DNA from: JBHGYD01 sp041920415
GTDB taxonomy: Bacteria > Bacillota > Bacilli > Bacillales > Anoxybacillaceae
Assembly: GCA_041920415.1 (NCBI GenBank)
Contig: JBHGYD010000021.1
Span: forward strand, 39,999-103,998
Length of the DNA: 64,000 nt
Direction: 5' to 3'
Shown here: positions 52,200-60,546 of the stretch, one piece after another
How positions within the stretch are numbered: position 1 is the stretch's first letter
Layout: each line of letters starts with the position of its first letter
Program-made: the position numbers and the translations under genes
Notes under the pieces: generated by a model
Databases searched by the model: none
What the model was told of the DNA's origin: nothing
What the model saw: the letters and a program-made list of their open reading frames with translations, nothing else

Positions 52200-53234
52200 A
52201 TGAAACGTGTAAAACCACTTATCGTACTAGCTTCTCTATTATTTATTGTTGTCTTGCTTATTCCGACTTTGCTCGTCATTCCATTTAGCGACAAAGAGGA
52301 TGGGAAATTGGCTGAAGAGCTTCGAAAGCAGCAGGCAGCGCAAACGGTCAAAGCGAAAACGAAAGAAGCAGGACCGGCTGTAGAAGTAGCAGTATATCGA
52401 AGCAAAGAAAAGCGCATCGAGCATATTCCACTTGAACAATACGTCATTGGCGTCGTCGCGGCGGAAATGCCGGCTGAGTTTGAATTAGAGGCTCTCAAAG
52501 CCCAGGCCCTAACTGCCAGAACGTACATCGTAAAACAAATGCTCAATGATCAGCCCATTCGTTTGCCGAAAGGAGCCAATGTCACTGATACGGTCATGCA
52601 TCAAGTCTATTATAGCGATGAAGAGCTAAAACGGCTGTGGGGGGCTGATTATGACTGGAAAATAAAGAAAATCGCCGAAGCAGTCGAAGCAACGCGCGGA
52701 CAAATTTTAACGTATAACAACGTTCCGATTGAAGCATCCTTCTTTTCGACCAGTAACGGTTTTACGGAAAACTCCGAAGCGTATTGGGAAAATGAGTTTC
52801 CTTACCTCAAAAGTGTTGCTAGCCCTTGGGATGAGCAGTCGCCGAAGTTTTACAACCAAAAAGTGATGTCGGTGGCCGAATTCCAACAAAAGCTAGGCGT
52901 GACACTTCCGAAAGATGGTTCCGTCGGGGTTGTCCTTTCGCGAACGCCAGGGAAACGAGTGGATGTTGTCGAAATTAACGGGAAACGATTAAAAGGAAGA
53001 GAAGTACGTGAAAAACTAGATTTAAAATCGACCGATTTTACGTGGGTGCGTAAAGGCAATGAAATTGTCATTACCACAAAAGGATATGGACATGGTGTTG
53101 GCATGAGCCAATATGGGGCAAATTTTATGGCAAAAGAAGGAAAGACATATGACCAAATCGTGAAATATTACTACCGAGGAGTAAACGTTTCCTCTGCGAC
53201 CGCTTTTTTAAACAAGCTCACCGCTAAAAAGTAG
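52200..53234 (+). CDS. spoIID: stage II sporulation protein D (peptidoglycan lytic transglycosylase)
   Basis: 344 residues. Part of the SpoIIDMP engulfment machine; it cleaves denuded glycan strands. N-terminal membrane anchor (PLIVLASLLFIVVLLIPTLL), then the SpoIID/LytB domain: LEQYVIGVVAAEMPAEFELE holds the catalytic Glu, followed by ALKAQALTARTYIVKQ and later GYGHGVGMSQYGANFMAKEG. The ATG at 52200 follows ATTGGAGG. Expected to be SigE-controlled, though no convincing SigE promoter was fixed. Followed by a terminator and spoIIQ. Confidence 0.95.
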   Translation: MKRVKPLIVLASLLFIVVLLIPTLLVIPFSDKEDGKLAEELRKQQAAQTVKAKTKEAGPAVEVAVYRSKEKRIEHIPLEQYVIGVVAAEMPAEFELEALKAQALTARTYIVKQMLNDQPIRLPKGANVTDTVMHQVYYSDEELKRLWGADYDWKIKKIAEAVEATRGQILTYNNVPIEASFFSTSNGFTENSEAYWENEFPYLKSVASPWDEQSPKFYNQKVMSVAEFQQKLGVTLPKDGSVGVVLSRTPGKRVDVVEINGKRLKGREVREKLDLKSTDFTWVRKGNEIVITTKGYGHGVGMSQYGANFMAKEGKTYDQIVKYYYRGVNVSSATAFLNKLTAKK

Positions 53235-53235
53235 G

Positions 53236-53265
53236 CAGGCTCTTATCTTGAGCTCTGTCTTTTTT
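53236..53265 (+). terminator. terminator after spoIID
   Basis: CAG-GCTC (53236-53242) pairs with GAGC-T-CTG (53250-53257), one bulge, then T-rich. Confidence 0.75.
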
Positions 53266-53369
53266 AATGCATAAAATGCTACTTTTTTCAAAAAATAAAG
53301 GAAAAAAATAGTTTTAGTATGTATAGAATTTCCTCTTTCTGTTCAAAATGGTTGCTGAGGTGATGAACA

Positions 53370-54260
53370 ATGAAAGAGGAAGAAAAGAAACAACTTTCTC
53401 CAATGAAACCAAGTTTCAAGCGCGCGTTCAGAAAGCGTTGGGTATTTCCAGCTGTGTATTTAACAAGTGCCGCATTGATTTTAACAGGAGTGCTTTGGTT
53501 CCAAAACAAACATGACGGGAAATCGACAAAAGATGAATATGAATACGGTCAAGACGTTTCAGGTACTTCTGACAAAAACAATAATCCAGCTATCCCGGTA
53601 AACGAAGCAGTTGAAAACGTTACGATGCCAGTACTTGATCCAAACGCTGTAGAAATTCAAAAACCATTCTATGATTATGCCGCATCAAAAGAAGAACAGG
53701 AAGCAGCCCTTGTCTTTTATAATAATACGTATCATCCGAACCGCGGTATTGACCTTGTGATGAAAGATGGCAAAGCGTTTGATGTGACCGCCTCTTTAAG
53801 CGGAACGGTGACAAAGGCAGAAAAAGATCCGATTTTAGGATATGTCGTAGAAATTGACCATGATAAAGGCATCGTCACTGTGTATCAATCGCTTGCCGAT
53901 GTCCAAGTCAAAGCCGGTGATACCGTCAAACAAGGTCAAGTGATCGGAAAAGCGGGCCAAAGCCAATTCAACCAAGAAGCCGGTATCCACACCCACTTTG
54001 AAATTCGCAAAGATGGCAAGCCGGTGAACCCAATCGACTATTTTGACAAGCCAATCACTGCCTTGATCGAACAAAAAGCTGGAGAACAAAACGCAACTGA
54101 ACAAAACGCAACTGAACAAAGCGACAAGCAAACAACGGATGAACAATCCCAATCTGAAGAGCAACAAACGGATGAAAATAACACAACACCTAGTGAACAT
54201 TCCGAACAAGACTCTTCTTACAAAACACCAGATTCTTCCATCGGTATGGCAAGAACATAA
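53370..54260 (+). CDS. spoIIQ: stage II sporulation protein Q
   Basis: 296 residues. Forespore membrane protein that pairs with SpoIIIAH to join the two membranes during engulfment. A short cytoplasmic tail, one membrane helix (WVFPAVYLTSAALILTGVLW) and a LytM/M23 fold. The first metal ligand motif is NRGIDLVM where active M23 enzymes have HxGxD, while HTHFEIR is kept. So it is the degenerate, non-hydrolytic form, as in B. subtilis. The last ~55 residues are a Gln/Glu/Thr-rich disordered tail that contains a short direct repeat, EQNATEQNATEQ. RBS TGAGGTGATG. An intergenic repeat begins on its stop codon. Confidence 0.95.
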   Translation: MKEEEKKQLSPMKPSFKRAFRKRWVFPAVYLTSAALILTGVLWFQNKHDGKSTKDEYEYGQDVSGTSDKNNNPAIPVNEAVENVTMPVLDPNAVEIQKPFYDYAASKEEQEAALVFYNNTYHPNRGIDLVMKDGKAFDVTASLSGTVTKAEKDPILGYVVEIDHDKGIVTVYQSLADVQVKAGDTVKQGQVIGKAGQSQFNQEAGIHTHFEIRKDGKPVNPIDYFDKPITALIEQKAGEQNATEQNATEQSDKQTTDEQSQSEEQQTDENNTTPSEHSEQDSSYKTPDSSIGMART

Positions 54261-54314
54261 GAAAAACTGAGGCGCTGAAGCTAGACAATAAGAAAAGCGG
54301 AGATGAGCTAGACA
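54258..54314 (+). repeat. short copies of the TAAGAAAAGCGGA...GCTAGACAA repeat
   Basis: Starts on the spoIIQ TAA; GCTAGACAA at 54280-54288 is followed at once by AAGAAAAGCGGAGATGAGCTAGACAA in shortened form (54290-54314). Only the two edge motifs remain; both hairpin modules are missing. Confidence 0.7.
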
Positions 54315-54332
54315 ATCCGAAAAACAGAGCCG

Positions 54333-54374
54333 AAAACGGTATCAAGTATTTGAAACTTGGTACCGTTTTTTTAT
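54333..54374 (+). terminator. terminator after spoIIQ
   Basis: AAACGGTATCAAGT pairs with ACTTGGTACCGTTT with one mismatch or G-T pair, ending in T7. Confidence 0.88.
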
Positions 54375-54632
54375 TTCACTTTTATCTTGTTACAAAAAAA
54401 TTCCGAAAAAACTCTTGTCCTCCTTGATATTTCTGGCATATATGAACCATTTGCTTAATAAAATGTTACAAACTTATCAACAAACGAGAGTGTTTGAGGT
54501 GGGGATCGTCCATAACAGCAAGAATAAAGCCCAAGATGCTTTCGAAATGAACAAGTAGAAGTGCTTTTTTATCACCAACGAAGCGAGTCTCATTTCACAC
54601 TTCTCACATCCAATTTAGGGAGGGCGAGTGGT

Positions 54633-54890
54633 GTGCACGATTACATCAAAGAGCGTACTATCAAGATTGGGAAGTATATCGTGGAGACGAGGAAAACCGT
54701 TCGCGTCATCGCGAAAGAATTTGGCGTTTCCAAAAGTACCGTTCATAAAGACTTAACCGAGCGGCTCCCAGAAATTAACCCGGAGCTCGCCAATGAGGTC
54801 AAAGAAATTCTTGATTATCATAAATCTATTCGTCATTTGCGTGGAGGGGAGGCAACAAAGAAAAAATATAAAAAAGAAACGATTCAATAA
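54633..54890 (+). CDS. spoIIID: sporulation transcriptional regulator SpoIIID
   Basis: 85 residues. Mother-cell DNA-binding protein that switches genes of the SigE regulon and leads to SigK. Helix-turn-helix in TVRVIAKEFGVSKSTVHKDL. Nearly identical to B. subtilis SpoIIID (HDYIKERTIKIGKYIVETRK). Start GTG 54633 behind AGGGAGGGCGAG; the longer ORF is not coding. mbl follows. Confidence 0.96.
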   Translation: MHDYIKERTIKIGKYIVETRKTVRVIAKEFGVSKSTVHKDLTERLPEINPELANEVKEILDYHKSIRHLRGGEATKKKYKKETIQ

Positions 54891-55007
54891 AACGTCTTCT
54901 TCCTTGCTTCATAATCTTTGTCATAAAATAGTATCATATTCCTATCATCATATGTTAAAATAATCAATTAGGAGTAATTCGATGGATTGATGCAAGGAGG
55001 AACATAC

Positions 55008-56009
55008 ATGTTTGCGAGGGATATCGGTATCGATCTCGGTACAGCGAACGTACTGATTTATGTAAAAGGAAAAGGAATTGTGTTAAACGAGCCGTCCGTT
55101 GTTGCGATTGATAAAAATACGAACAAAGTGCTGGCTGTTGGCGAAGAAGCAAGACGAATGGTAGGACGTACCCCTGGGAATATCGTTGCCATTCGGCCGC
55201 TCAAAGATGGTGTCATTGCCGATTTTGACATTACCGAAGCGATGCTAAAGCACTTTTTAAATAAACTGGATTTAAAAGGCTTTTTCGCAAAACCGCGCAT
55301 TTTAATTTGTTGCCCAACGAATATTACGTCTGTCGAACGAAAAGCGATTAAAGAGGCAGCGGAAAAAAGTGGTGGCAAAAAAGTATACTTGGAAGAAGAG
55401 CCGAAAGTAGCGGCCATCGGCGCAGGCATGGATATTTTCCAACCATGCGGCAATATGGTGGTAGATATTGGCGGTGGCACGACGGATGTTGCCGTCCTTT
55501 CAATGGGCGATATTGTCACCGCTTCTTCTATTAAAATGGCTGGGGACAAGTTCGACATGGAAATTTTAAACTATATTAAGCGTGAATATAAACTGCTTAT
55601 TGGAGAACGTACGGCGGAAGAAATTAAAATCAAAGTCGCAACTGTATTCCCAGGCGCACGTGATGAAGAGATCGATATTCGCGGTCGCGACCTTGTGACA
55701 GGATTGCCGCGCACGATTACGGTCCGTTCCGCGGAAATTGAAAAAGCGTTACGCGAATCAGTCTCTGTCATTGTACAAGCCGCTAAAAGCGTCTTAGAGC
55801 GCACACCGCCGGAGTTGTCGGCAGACATTATCGACCGAGGCGTCATTTTAACCGGAGGCGGCGCGCTTCTGCACGGAATTGATCAATTGCTTGCCGAAGA
55901 GCTAAAGGTGCCGGTGTTAGTGGCGGAAAATCCGATGGACTGCGTGGCGATCGGAACCGGTATTATGTTGGATAATATTGATCGAGTGCCAAAACGAAGC
56001 TTTATATAA
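55008..56009 (+). CDS. mbl: rod-shape protein Mbl (MreB-like actin)
   Basis: 333 residues. Actin-like ATPase that guides lateral wall synthesis. Phosphate-1 motif DIGIDLGTANVLIYVKGKGI, phosphate-2 VVDIGGGTTDVAVLSMGD, adenosine motif GGGALLHGIDQLLAEEL. It matches Mbl better than MreB, and the spoIIID-mbl pair is conserved in Bacillus. The ATG at 55008 follows AAGGAGGAA. Confidence 0.96.
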   Translation: MFARDIGIDLGTANVLIYVKGKGIVLNEPSVVAIDKNTNKVLAVGEEARRMVGRTPGNIVAIRPLKDGVIADFDITEAMLKHFLNKLDLKGFFAKPRILICCPTNITSVERKAIKEAAEKSGGKKVYLEEEPKVAAIGAGMDIFQPCGNMVVDIGGGTTDVAVLSMGDIVTASSIKMAGDKFDMEILNYIKREYKLLIGERTAEEIKIKVATVFPGARDEEIDIRGRDLVTGLPRTITVRSAEIEKALRESVSVIVQAAKSVLERTPPELSADIIDRGVILTGGGALLHGIDQLLAEELKVPVLVAENPMDCVAIGTGIMLDNIDRVPKRSFI

Positions 56010-56017
56010 GAAGAGAA

Positions 56018-56058
56018 CGAATAGGTACCATTGGGACATGGTACCTATTCGCTTTTTA
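56018..56058 (+). terminator. terminator after mbl
   Basis: CGAATAGGTACCA (56018-56030) pairs perfectly with TGGTACCTATTCG (56039-56051), then T5. Confidence 0.92.
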
Positions 56059-56120
56059 TCCTCTTTTGCCTTATAATAGAATAAAAGGTCGATTGTACAT
56101 AACAAGCGAGGTGAATACCT

Positions 56121-56957
56121 TTGTTGCGGGGGTTTTATACAGCGGCAGCCGGCATGATGACCGAACAGCGGCGTGTCGAAATGTTAACGAACAACATCGC
56201 CAATGCTAACACACCAGGATATAAAGCGGATGAAGCGGTCTTGCGTTCTTTTCCGGAAATGTTACTTGCAAGCCTAGATGAAACAGCGATTCCAACAAAA
56301 GAAACGCGTTCGTTTTCAAACCGAAAGACGATTGGATCCATCAATACAGGTGTCTACATGCAGGAAATGATTCCGAAATTCTTGCAAGGTGACCTAAAAG
56401 AAACGGGGCAGTCGACTGACATCGCTCTCGTTGATGGCACGCTCCCCGTTGACGCGGCAACAGGAACAAAAGGTGCGCTCTTTTTTGTTGTCCAAAACGA
56501 AAACGGTGAGATTCACTATACTCGAAACGGCAATTTTACGTTAGATGCGCAAGGCTATTTAACAACGAATGACGGTTTTTATGTGTTAGATGAAAACGGG
56601 CAGCGCATTCGGCTCACAAGTGACAATTTCAAAGTGAGGTCAGACGGCACCATTTTTGAAAATAATGCCCGCGTCGCTCGATTGAATGTTGTGTTTGCGG
56701 CCAATCCGAACACCGTCGTCAAAGAAGGAAATGGCTTATTCCGCAGCGCAAACGGTGCGTTACCAAGCGCCATTAATAATCCAAATGTGACATATCAGCT
56801 TAAGCAAGGGTTCCTTGAACGCTCGAACGTTGATGTCGCCCGCGCGATGACCGATATGCTATCCGCTTATCGCGCCTTTGAAGCGAACCAAAAAATATTG
56901 CAAGCGTACGATAAAAGCATGGACAAGGCCGTCAATGAAATCGGTCGTCTCAAATAA
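56121..56957 (+). CDS. flhO: flagellar basal-body rod protein FlhO
   Basis: 278 residues. FlgF/FlgG-like distal or proximal rod protein. N-terminal rod motif MLTNNIANANTPGYKADEAV, central FlgE/F/G domain, C-terminal LERSNVDVARAMTDMLSAYR. Start TTG 56121 six bases after GCGAGGTGAA. Paired with flhP as in B. subtilis, apart from the main flagellar operon. Confidence 0.93.
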   Translation: MLRGFYTAAAGMMTEQRRVEMLTNNIANANTPGYKADEAVLRSFPEMLLASLDETAIPTKETRSFSNRKTIGSINTGVYMQEMIPKFLQGDLKETGQSTDIALVDGTLPVDAATGTKGALFFVVQNENGEIHYTRNGNFTLDAQGYLTTNDGFYVLDENGQRIRLTSDNFKVRSDGTIFENNARVARLNVVFAANPNTVVKEGNGLFRSANGALPSAINNPNVTYQLKQGFLERSNVDVARAMTDMLSAYRAFEANQKILQAYDKSMDKAVNEIGRLK

Positions 56958-56988
56958 TCGGGAAAGGTTTTTATAGGGGGATTAACAC

Positions 56989-57837
56989 GTGTTACGCTCA
57001 ATGATTACCGCCGCGAATACGATGAATCAGCTGCAACAACAGCTTGATGTCATCAGTAACAACATCGCTAATATCAATACAACTGGATTCAAACGACGCG
57101 AAACGAATTTTGGTGAACTGCTTGTTCAACAGTTCGATACCTTGCCGCGCGAACAAGCGAATCGTCTCACTCCTAATGGCGTGCGGCATGGGGTTGGTGC
57201 AAAATTAGCGGAAACGAACATCGTCCTCAAACAAGGACCGCTCATGCAAACCGGTCGCTCTCTTGACGTCGCATTCACAAAAGAAGGACAGTTTTTCCGC
57301 GTGCTTGTCGACTCCGATAACGGAACGCGAGAGATTCGCTATACACGAGACGGCGCCTTTTATTTAAGCCCATCGGCAACCAATCCGAATGAACTCATGC
57401 TCGTCACAAGCGATGGCTACCCAGTCCTTAACAGCAACAACGAGCCCATCCTCATTCGAGACGGCTTTAAAGATATTGCGATTTCCAACACGGGAACGCT
57501 GAAAGTCATTGCCCCGAACGGAAATGTCACACAAACGGTCGATCTCGGCGTGACGACGATATTACGCCCGCAGTTATTGCAATCGGTAGGGGAAAATTTG
57601 CTTGCCCTCCCGAACCTCAATGAATTAAACGTCAATGAAGCGGATGTAGCGATGAATATGACGGGTCGTTTACGCCAACAAATCGGTATACAACAAGGAG
57701 CGCTCGAGCAATCCAACGTTGATTTATCGACGGAAGTGACCGATATGATGATCACCCAACGCTCGTACCAAATGAACGCCAAATCGATTTCGATTTCTGA
57801 TCAAATGCTCGGGTTAATTAATGGAATTCGCTCGTAG
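56989..57837 (+). CDS. flhP: flagellar hook-basal body protein FlhP
   Basis: 282 residues. Second rod protein of the flhOP pair: VISNNIANINTTGFKRRETN at the N terminus and EQSNVDLSTEVTDMMITQRS near the C terminus. Start GTG 56989; TAGGGGG upstream. The two are about a third alike by eye and act together in the rod. Confidence 0.93.
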   Translation: MLRSMITAANTMNQLQQQLDVISNNIANINTTGFKRRETNFGELLVQQFDTLPREQANRLTPNGVRHGVGAKLAETNIVLKQGPLMQTGRSLDVAFTKEGQFFRVLVDSDNGTREIRYTRDGAFYLSPSATNPNELMLVTSDGYPVLNSNNEPILIRDGFKDIAISNTGTLKVIAPNGNVTQTVDLGVTTILRPQLLQSVGENLLALPNLNELNVNEADVAMNMTGRLRQQIGIQQGALEQSNVDLSTEVTDMMITQRSYQMNAKSISISDQMLGLINGIRS

Positions 57838-57852
57838 CGAGGGAGATGGGGC

Positions 57853-58104
57853 ATGAACGAAGAACGCCAAGAGGAAAAACAAACCGAACAGCCAACGAAG
57901 CGCCGCTGGAAGCGGTCGCGCCCTCGCTTAATCCCGATTTGGCTTCGGCTCATGATTGTCATCGTACTCATCGTCATTAGCACCGCGCTTGGAGCGATCG
58001 TTGGCTATAGCGTCATCGGCAATGGCAAACCGCTTGATGTGTTAAAACCATCCACATGGCAGCATATTGTGGATATTGTCAAGAAGGATAAAGAAAGCGA
58101 ATAA
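57853..58104 (+). CDS. small membrane protein of the EpuA/'RNA polymerase beta' (PF11772-like) family
   Basis: 83 residues: a charged, Arg-rich cytoplasmic head (KRRWKRSRPRLIPIWLRLM), one membrane helix (IVIVLIVISTALGAIVGYSV) and a short outer tail with GNGKPLDVLKPSTWQHIVDI. Proteins like this are often annotated as an RNA polymerase beta subunit, which is misleading: it has no polymerase domain. Function unknown. RBS GGGAGATGGGG, 15 bp after flhP. Confidence 0.75.
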   Translation: MNEERQEEKQTEQPTKRRWKRSRPRLIPIWLRLMIVIVLIVISTALGAIVGYSVIGNGKPLDVLKPSTWQHIVDIVKKDKESE

Positions 58105-58153
58105 CGATGTTTGGGAGGCGCCTACTTTTCCTTTTCTACATAATAACAGAGAA

Positions 58154-58185
58154 AACAAAAAATCCAGCCCACCTTTGACTGGATG
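58154..58185 (-). terminator. terminator of the minus-strand coiled-coil gene
   Basis: ATCCAG / CTGGAT stem (58162-58167 with 58179-58184), followed on the minus strand by a T-run. Confidence 0.75.
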
Positions 58186-58189
58186 AATG

Positions 58190-58594
58190 TTAATTTGTAA
58201 GTCGCTGTTCAATTTTGTTCGTTTGTCTTTTTACAGCTTCCACTTCTTTAAACAGAAGATTCACATCTGCCTGTATATCGTTTGTGATGGTTCTGATATC
58301 TTTTCTTATATTCGTGAGAGTTTCAATCATCAAAGTCGTGTGATGTTTCAGTGCGTCTTTTATTTCTGTTTGTCCTTCTTTTACTTCTTTTAATTCATTT
58401 TCAACGTTGATGAGTCGGTTTTCAACATTGTCTAGTCGACTTTCAACGTTGATTAGCCGGTTTTCAACATTTCCTAATCGGTCGTTCACTTGTTGAAAGC
58501 CGTTTTCAAAGCTGTTTAACCTTTCACTTACTTCCGAGCGAAATTCACGCATTTCGTTCATAAATTGTTTGAGCAACTCTTCCAACTTTCTCAC
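58190..58594 (-). CDS. heptad-repeat coiled-coil protein
   Basis: 134 residues, no membrane segment. The centre is built from four near-identical seven-residue units of the form NVENRLI / NVESRLD, visible in DNA as 21-bp repeats (about 58395-58475). Ends in HHTTLMIETLTNIRKDIRTI and a second helical stretch. It is a paralogue of the coiled-coil gene at 51534 (similar first dozen residues). It is the only clear minus-strand gene between 12.5 kb and the end. Function unknown; RBS GGGGAGGTGAG. Confidence 0.78.
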   Translation of the reverse strand: MRKLEELLKQFMNEMREFRSEVSERLNSFENGFQQVNDRLGNVENRLINVESRLDNVENRLINVENELKEVKEGQTEIKDALKHHTTLMIETLTNIRKDIRTITNDIQADVNLLFKEVEAVKRQTNKIEQRLTN

Positions 58595-58659
58595 CTCCCC
58601 ATTTTCTATTATAGCACACCGCTTGTTGGAGAGGTGTTAAAAATCAAGGAGGCATATAT

Positions 58660-59097
58660 ATGCTTGACATTCAACAAATTCAAGATATTATTCCACATCG
58701 TTATCCGTTTTTATTAGTCGATCGCATTTTGGAAATCGAAGAAGGAAAGCGCGCCGTTGGGATTAAAAACGTAAGCGCAAACGAACAATTTTTTGTCGGC
58801 CATTTCCCTGAGTATCCGGTGATGCCGGGTGTGTTAATCGTCGAAGCGTTGGCGCAAGTTGGCGCGGTGGCGATGTTGAAAAAAGAAGAAAACCGAGGCC
58901 GTCTCGCATTTTTCACTGGCATTGACAACTGCCGCTTTAAAAAACAAGTGAAACCAGGCGACCAGCTTCGTCTTGAAGTCGAAATTATTCGCAGTAAAGG
59001 CGCCATCGGCAAAGGAAAAGGAATCGCTACCGTTGACGGAGAGCTCGTCTGCGAAACGGAAATTATGTTTGCTCTTGGTGAAAAAAAAGACGCGTAA
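58660..59097 (+). CDS. fabZ: 3-hydroxyacyl-[acyl-carrier-protein] dehydratase FabZ
   Basis: 145 residues, hot-dog fold. Dehydrates 3-hydroxyacyl-ACP in fatty-acid elongation. Catalytic His48 and Glu62 in GHFPEYPVMPGVLIVEALAQ. Equivalent to B. subtilis YwpB, which also follows flhP. RBS AAGGAGG. A terminator follows at 59105-59151. Confidence 0.96.
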   Translation: MLDIQQIQDIIPHRYPFLLVDRILEIEEGKRAVGIKNVSANEQFFVGHFPEYPVMPGVLIVEALAQVGAVAMLKKEENRGRLAFFTGIDNCRFKKQVKPGDQLRLEVEIIRSKGAIGKGKGIATVDGELVCETEIMFALGEKKDA

Positions 59098-59104
59098 CAT
59101 GAGT

Positions 59105-59151
59105 ATCCTCTTTCCATGGAACACATCGTTTTCAAGGGAAGAGGATTTTTT
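59105..59151 (+). terminator. terminator after fabZ
   Basis: ATCCTCTT-t-CC (59105-59115) pairs with GG-g-AAGAGGAT (59136-59146), then T6. Confidence 0.85.
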
Positions 59152-59239
59152 ATGCATGAAATTCTCCTTTCTGGGCAACATAAGCAAGGACCGGTCTTTA
59201 CATAGGCCCATTCATCACGTACAGAAAGGAGAAAAACAC

Positions 59240-59599
59240 ATGAACAAAAAAGGACTTTTATTAAGGCTGTTTAGTACAGTTGTCGCGATTATGCTTTCAG
59301 CTGGCTGTAATTGGGGCAATAACAATGACAGAAATCAAAACCCACCACCACCAGCACAAAACCAAGACATGAACGATACGGACACGAACCCAGCTGATGA
59401 TATCAACCAAAACGATGACGCCAAAAATCGAAATAATATGAATGGCAACAATATCAATGACAACATGAACAAGAATTTACCTCCAGGAGACGACACGAAC
59501 AACGGACCTGGCGACGATGAAAACGATAAGAACCCAGACCGAGAAGACGTAATTGAAGATCCAAAAGATGTGAATGACAAAGACAATAAAGACGAGTAA
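59240..59599 (+). CDS. Asn/Asp-rich putative lipoprotein
   Basis: 119 residues. The signal peptide RLFSTVVAIMLSAGC has a lipobox with Cys near residue 21. The mature part is low-complexity: Asn, Asp, Pro and Lys, with no hydrophobic core (DDTNNGPGDDENDKNPDRED). It should be a disordered, acidic, surface-anchored chain, perhaps Ca2+ binding or a spacer. No family recognised. The ATG at 59240 has AAAGGAG eight bases upstream. Confidence 0.7.
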   Translation: MNKKGLLLRLFSTVVAIMLSAGCNWGNNNDRNQNPPPPAQNQDMNDTDTNPADDINQNDDAKNRNNMNGNNINDNMNKNLPPGDDTNNGPGDDENDKNPDREDVIEDPKDVNDKDNKDE

Positions 59600-59603
59600 G
59601 AAA

Positions 59604-59640
59604 GAAGGCTGTTCCAAGTACAGGGACAGCCTTATTTAGT
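59604..59640 (+). terminator. terminator after the Asn/Asp-rich lipoprotein
   Basis: AAGGCTGT (59605-59612) pairs with ACAGCCTT (59626-59633), then ATTTAG. Confidence 0.7.
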
Positions 59641-59677
59641 ATGTTAGAGTGGGAGAAATTATGAGGAAACTGCATTG

Positions 59678-59817
59678 TGATCCCAAAAAGTAGACAGTAT
59701 AAAGTCGGTTAAGTAGGAGGAATCAGGGATAACCAGCTCTGGTTCCTTTTTCTCTTTCCATCTTTTCGTGAAAGGTGATCAAGATGAGAACGAGAAAATA
59801 TAATCCTCCTGTGCTCG
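59678..59817 (+). mobile_element. left-end scar of an IS3-family element
   Basis: TGATCCCAAAAAGTAGACAG (59678-59697) looks like an IS3/IS150-type terminal repeat. About 90 bp later an ATG at 59785 opens MRTRKYNP, like the first residues of an OrfA, but the frame stops at once. Only the edge of the element remains. Confidence 0.55.
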
Positions 59818-60005
59818 TTATTTAACTTGCTTGCGCGTATAACTTAAAACCCCTTGTATACGTTGGTGATGATAATACCGAATGGAATTATGAATCATGT
59901 TTTTTGCGTTCTCTATGCTTTTCACTATTTGTCATTCCTGCTGAATCTCCGTTTTTAGATAGGAGAAAAAGCTTTTGATACATGCGTTATCAAGGGTGTT
60001 TACAC
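59818..60005 (-). pseudogene. IS3-family transposase (OrfB) C-terminal remnant
   Basis: On the minus strand: LDNACIKSFFSYLKTEIQQE, a TGA, then NMIHNSIRYYHHQRIQGVLS and a TAA at 59818-59820. This is the end of the IS3 DDE transposase. The catalytic Glu that normally follows DNA.I is Lys, there is one internal stop, and everything upstream is lost, so it is dead. It is inverted relative to the IS3 left end next to it. Confidence 0.7.
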
Positions 60006-60117
60006 AAAATTTTATACATCATCACTTTTTTAAAAATGTTTTTGTTAAAATACTTATCATACCTCTGTATTTGGATAGGTGTCATCGTCTGAAAATGGTA
60101 GAGGATAGGTGATGATG

Positions 60118-60546
60118 ATGAAAAGCAAATGGTTTTGGTGGAGCTTGGTTATTGCATGGTGCGCGGTCATTTATTGTTTTAGTGAATTTTCTGTTTTCAC
60201 AGGGGAGAATACGGAAAAGGTGATTCGTCATGTGATAAAATATTGGGCGTTTGCTGGAGTGGAAGGGAATGATGCGAGCTCTCCATTGAATTTCGTCATT
60301 CGGAAGTTTGCGCATCTTTCAGCGTTTGGCGTGTTGGCGGTTCTTGTATGGAAGGCGCTTGTCCCGCATCGTTTTGCTTATATCAGCGCATGGGGGGTTG
60401 CGATTTTGTATGCCGCTACGGATGAATGGCATCAATCGTTCCAGCCTGGGCGAACGGCTCTTGTGTCCGATGTGTTGATTGACGCGTGTGGTGCGTTGCT
60501 TGCTTTATTATTTGTTCGAATGTATTTGCGCTTGAAACATTTCTAG
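60118..60546 (+). CDS. VanZ-like family membrane protein
   Basis: About 142 residues. VanZ family: RKFAHLSAFGVLAVLVWKAL and AATDEWHQSFQPGRTALVSD with LIDACGALLALL are the conserved His/Glu/Arg/Asp-bearing motifs between four membrane helices. VanZ confers low-level teicoplanin resistance in enterococci; in most bacteria the role is unknown. Several starts are in frame (60109 GTG, then three ATGs); 60118 has the best RBS spacing. It stands alone, between IS3 scars and an Rpn relic. Confidence 0.82.
   Translation: MKSKWFWWSLVIAWCAVIYCFSEFSVFTGENTEKVIRHVIKYWAFAGVEGNDASSPLNFVIRKFAHLSAFGVLAVLVWKALVPHRFAYISAWGVAILYAATDEWHQSFQPGRTALVSDVLIDACGALLALLFVRMYLRLKHF

Noticed and set aside
53268..53310. 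GCATA and GGAAAAAAAT upstream of spoIIQ as a SigF promoter
   Set aside because: The spacing is about 25 bp instead of about 15, and the -10 lacks the conserved T.
58395..58475. Short direct repeats that might suggest a CRISPR array
   Set aside because: The units are 21 bp, contiguous without spacers, and encode heptads of a coiled-coil protein.
58973..59239. Long in-frame extension before the Asn/Asp-rich lipoprotein
   Set aside because: It overlaps fabZ in another frame and would bury the signal peptide; the ATG at 59240 has the proper RBS.
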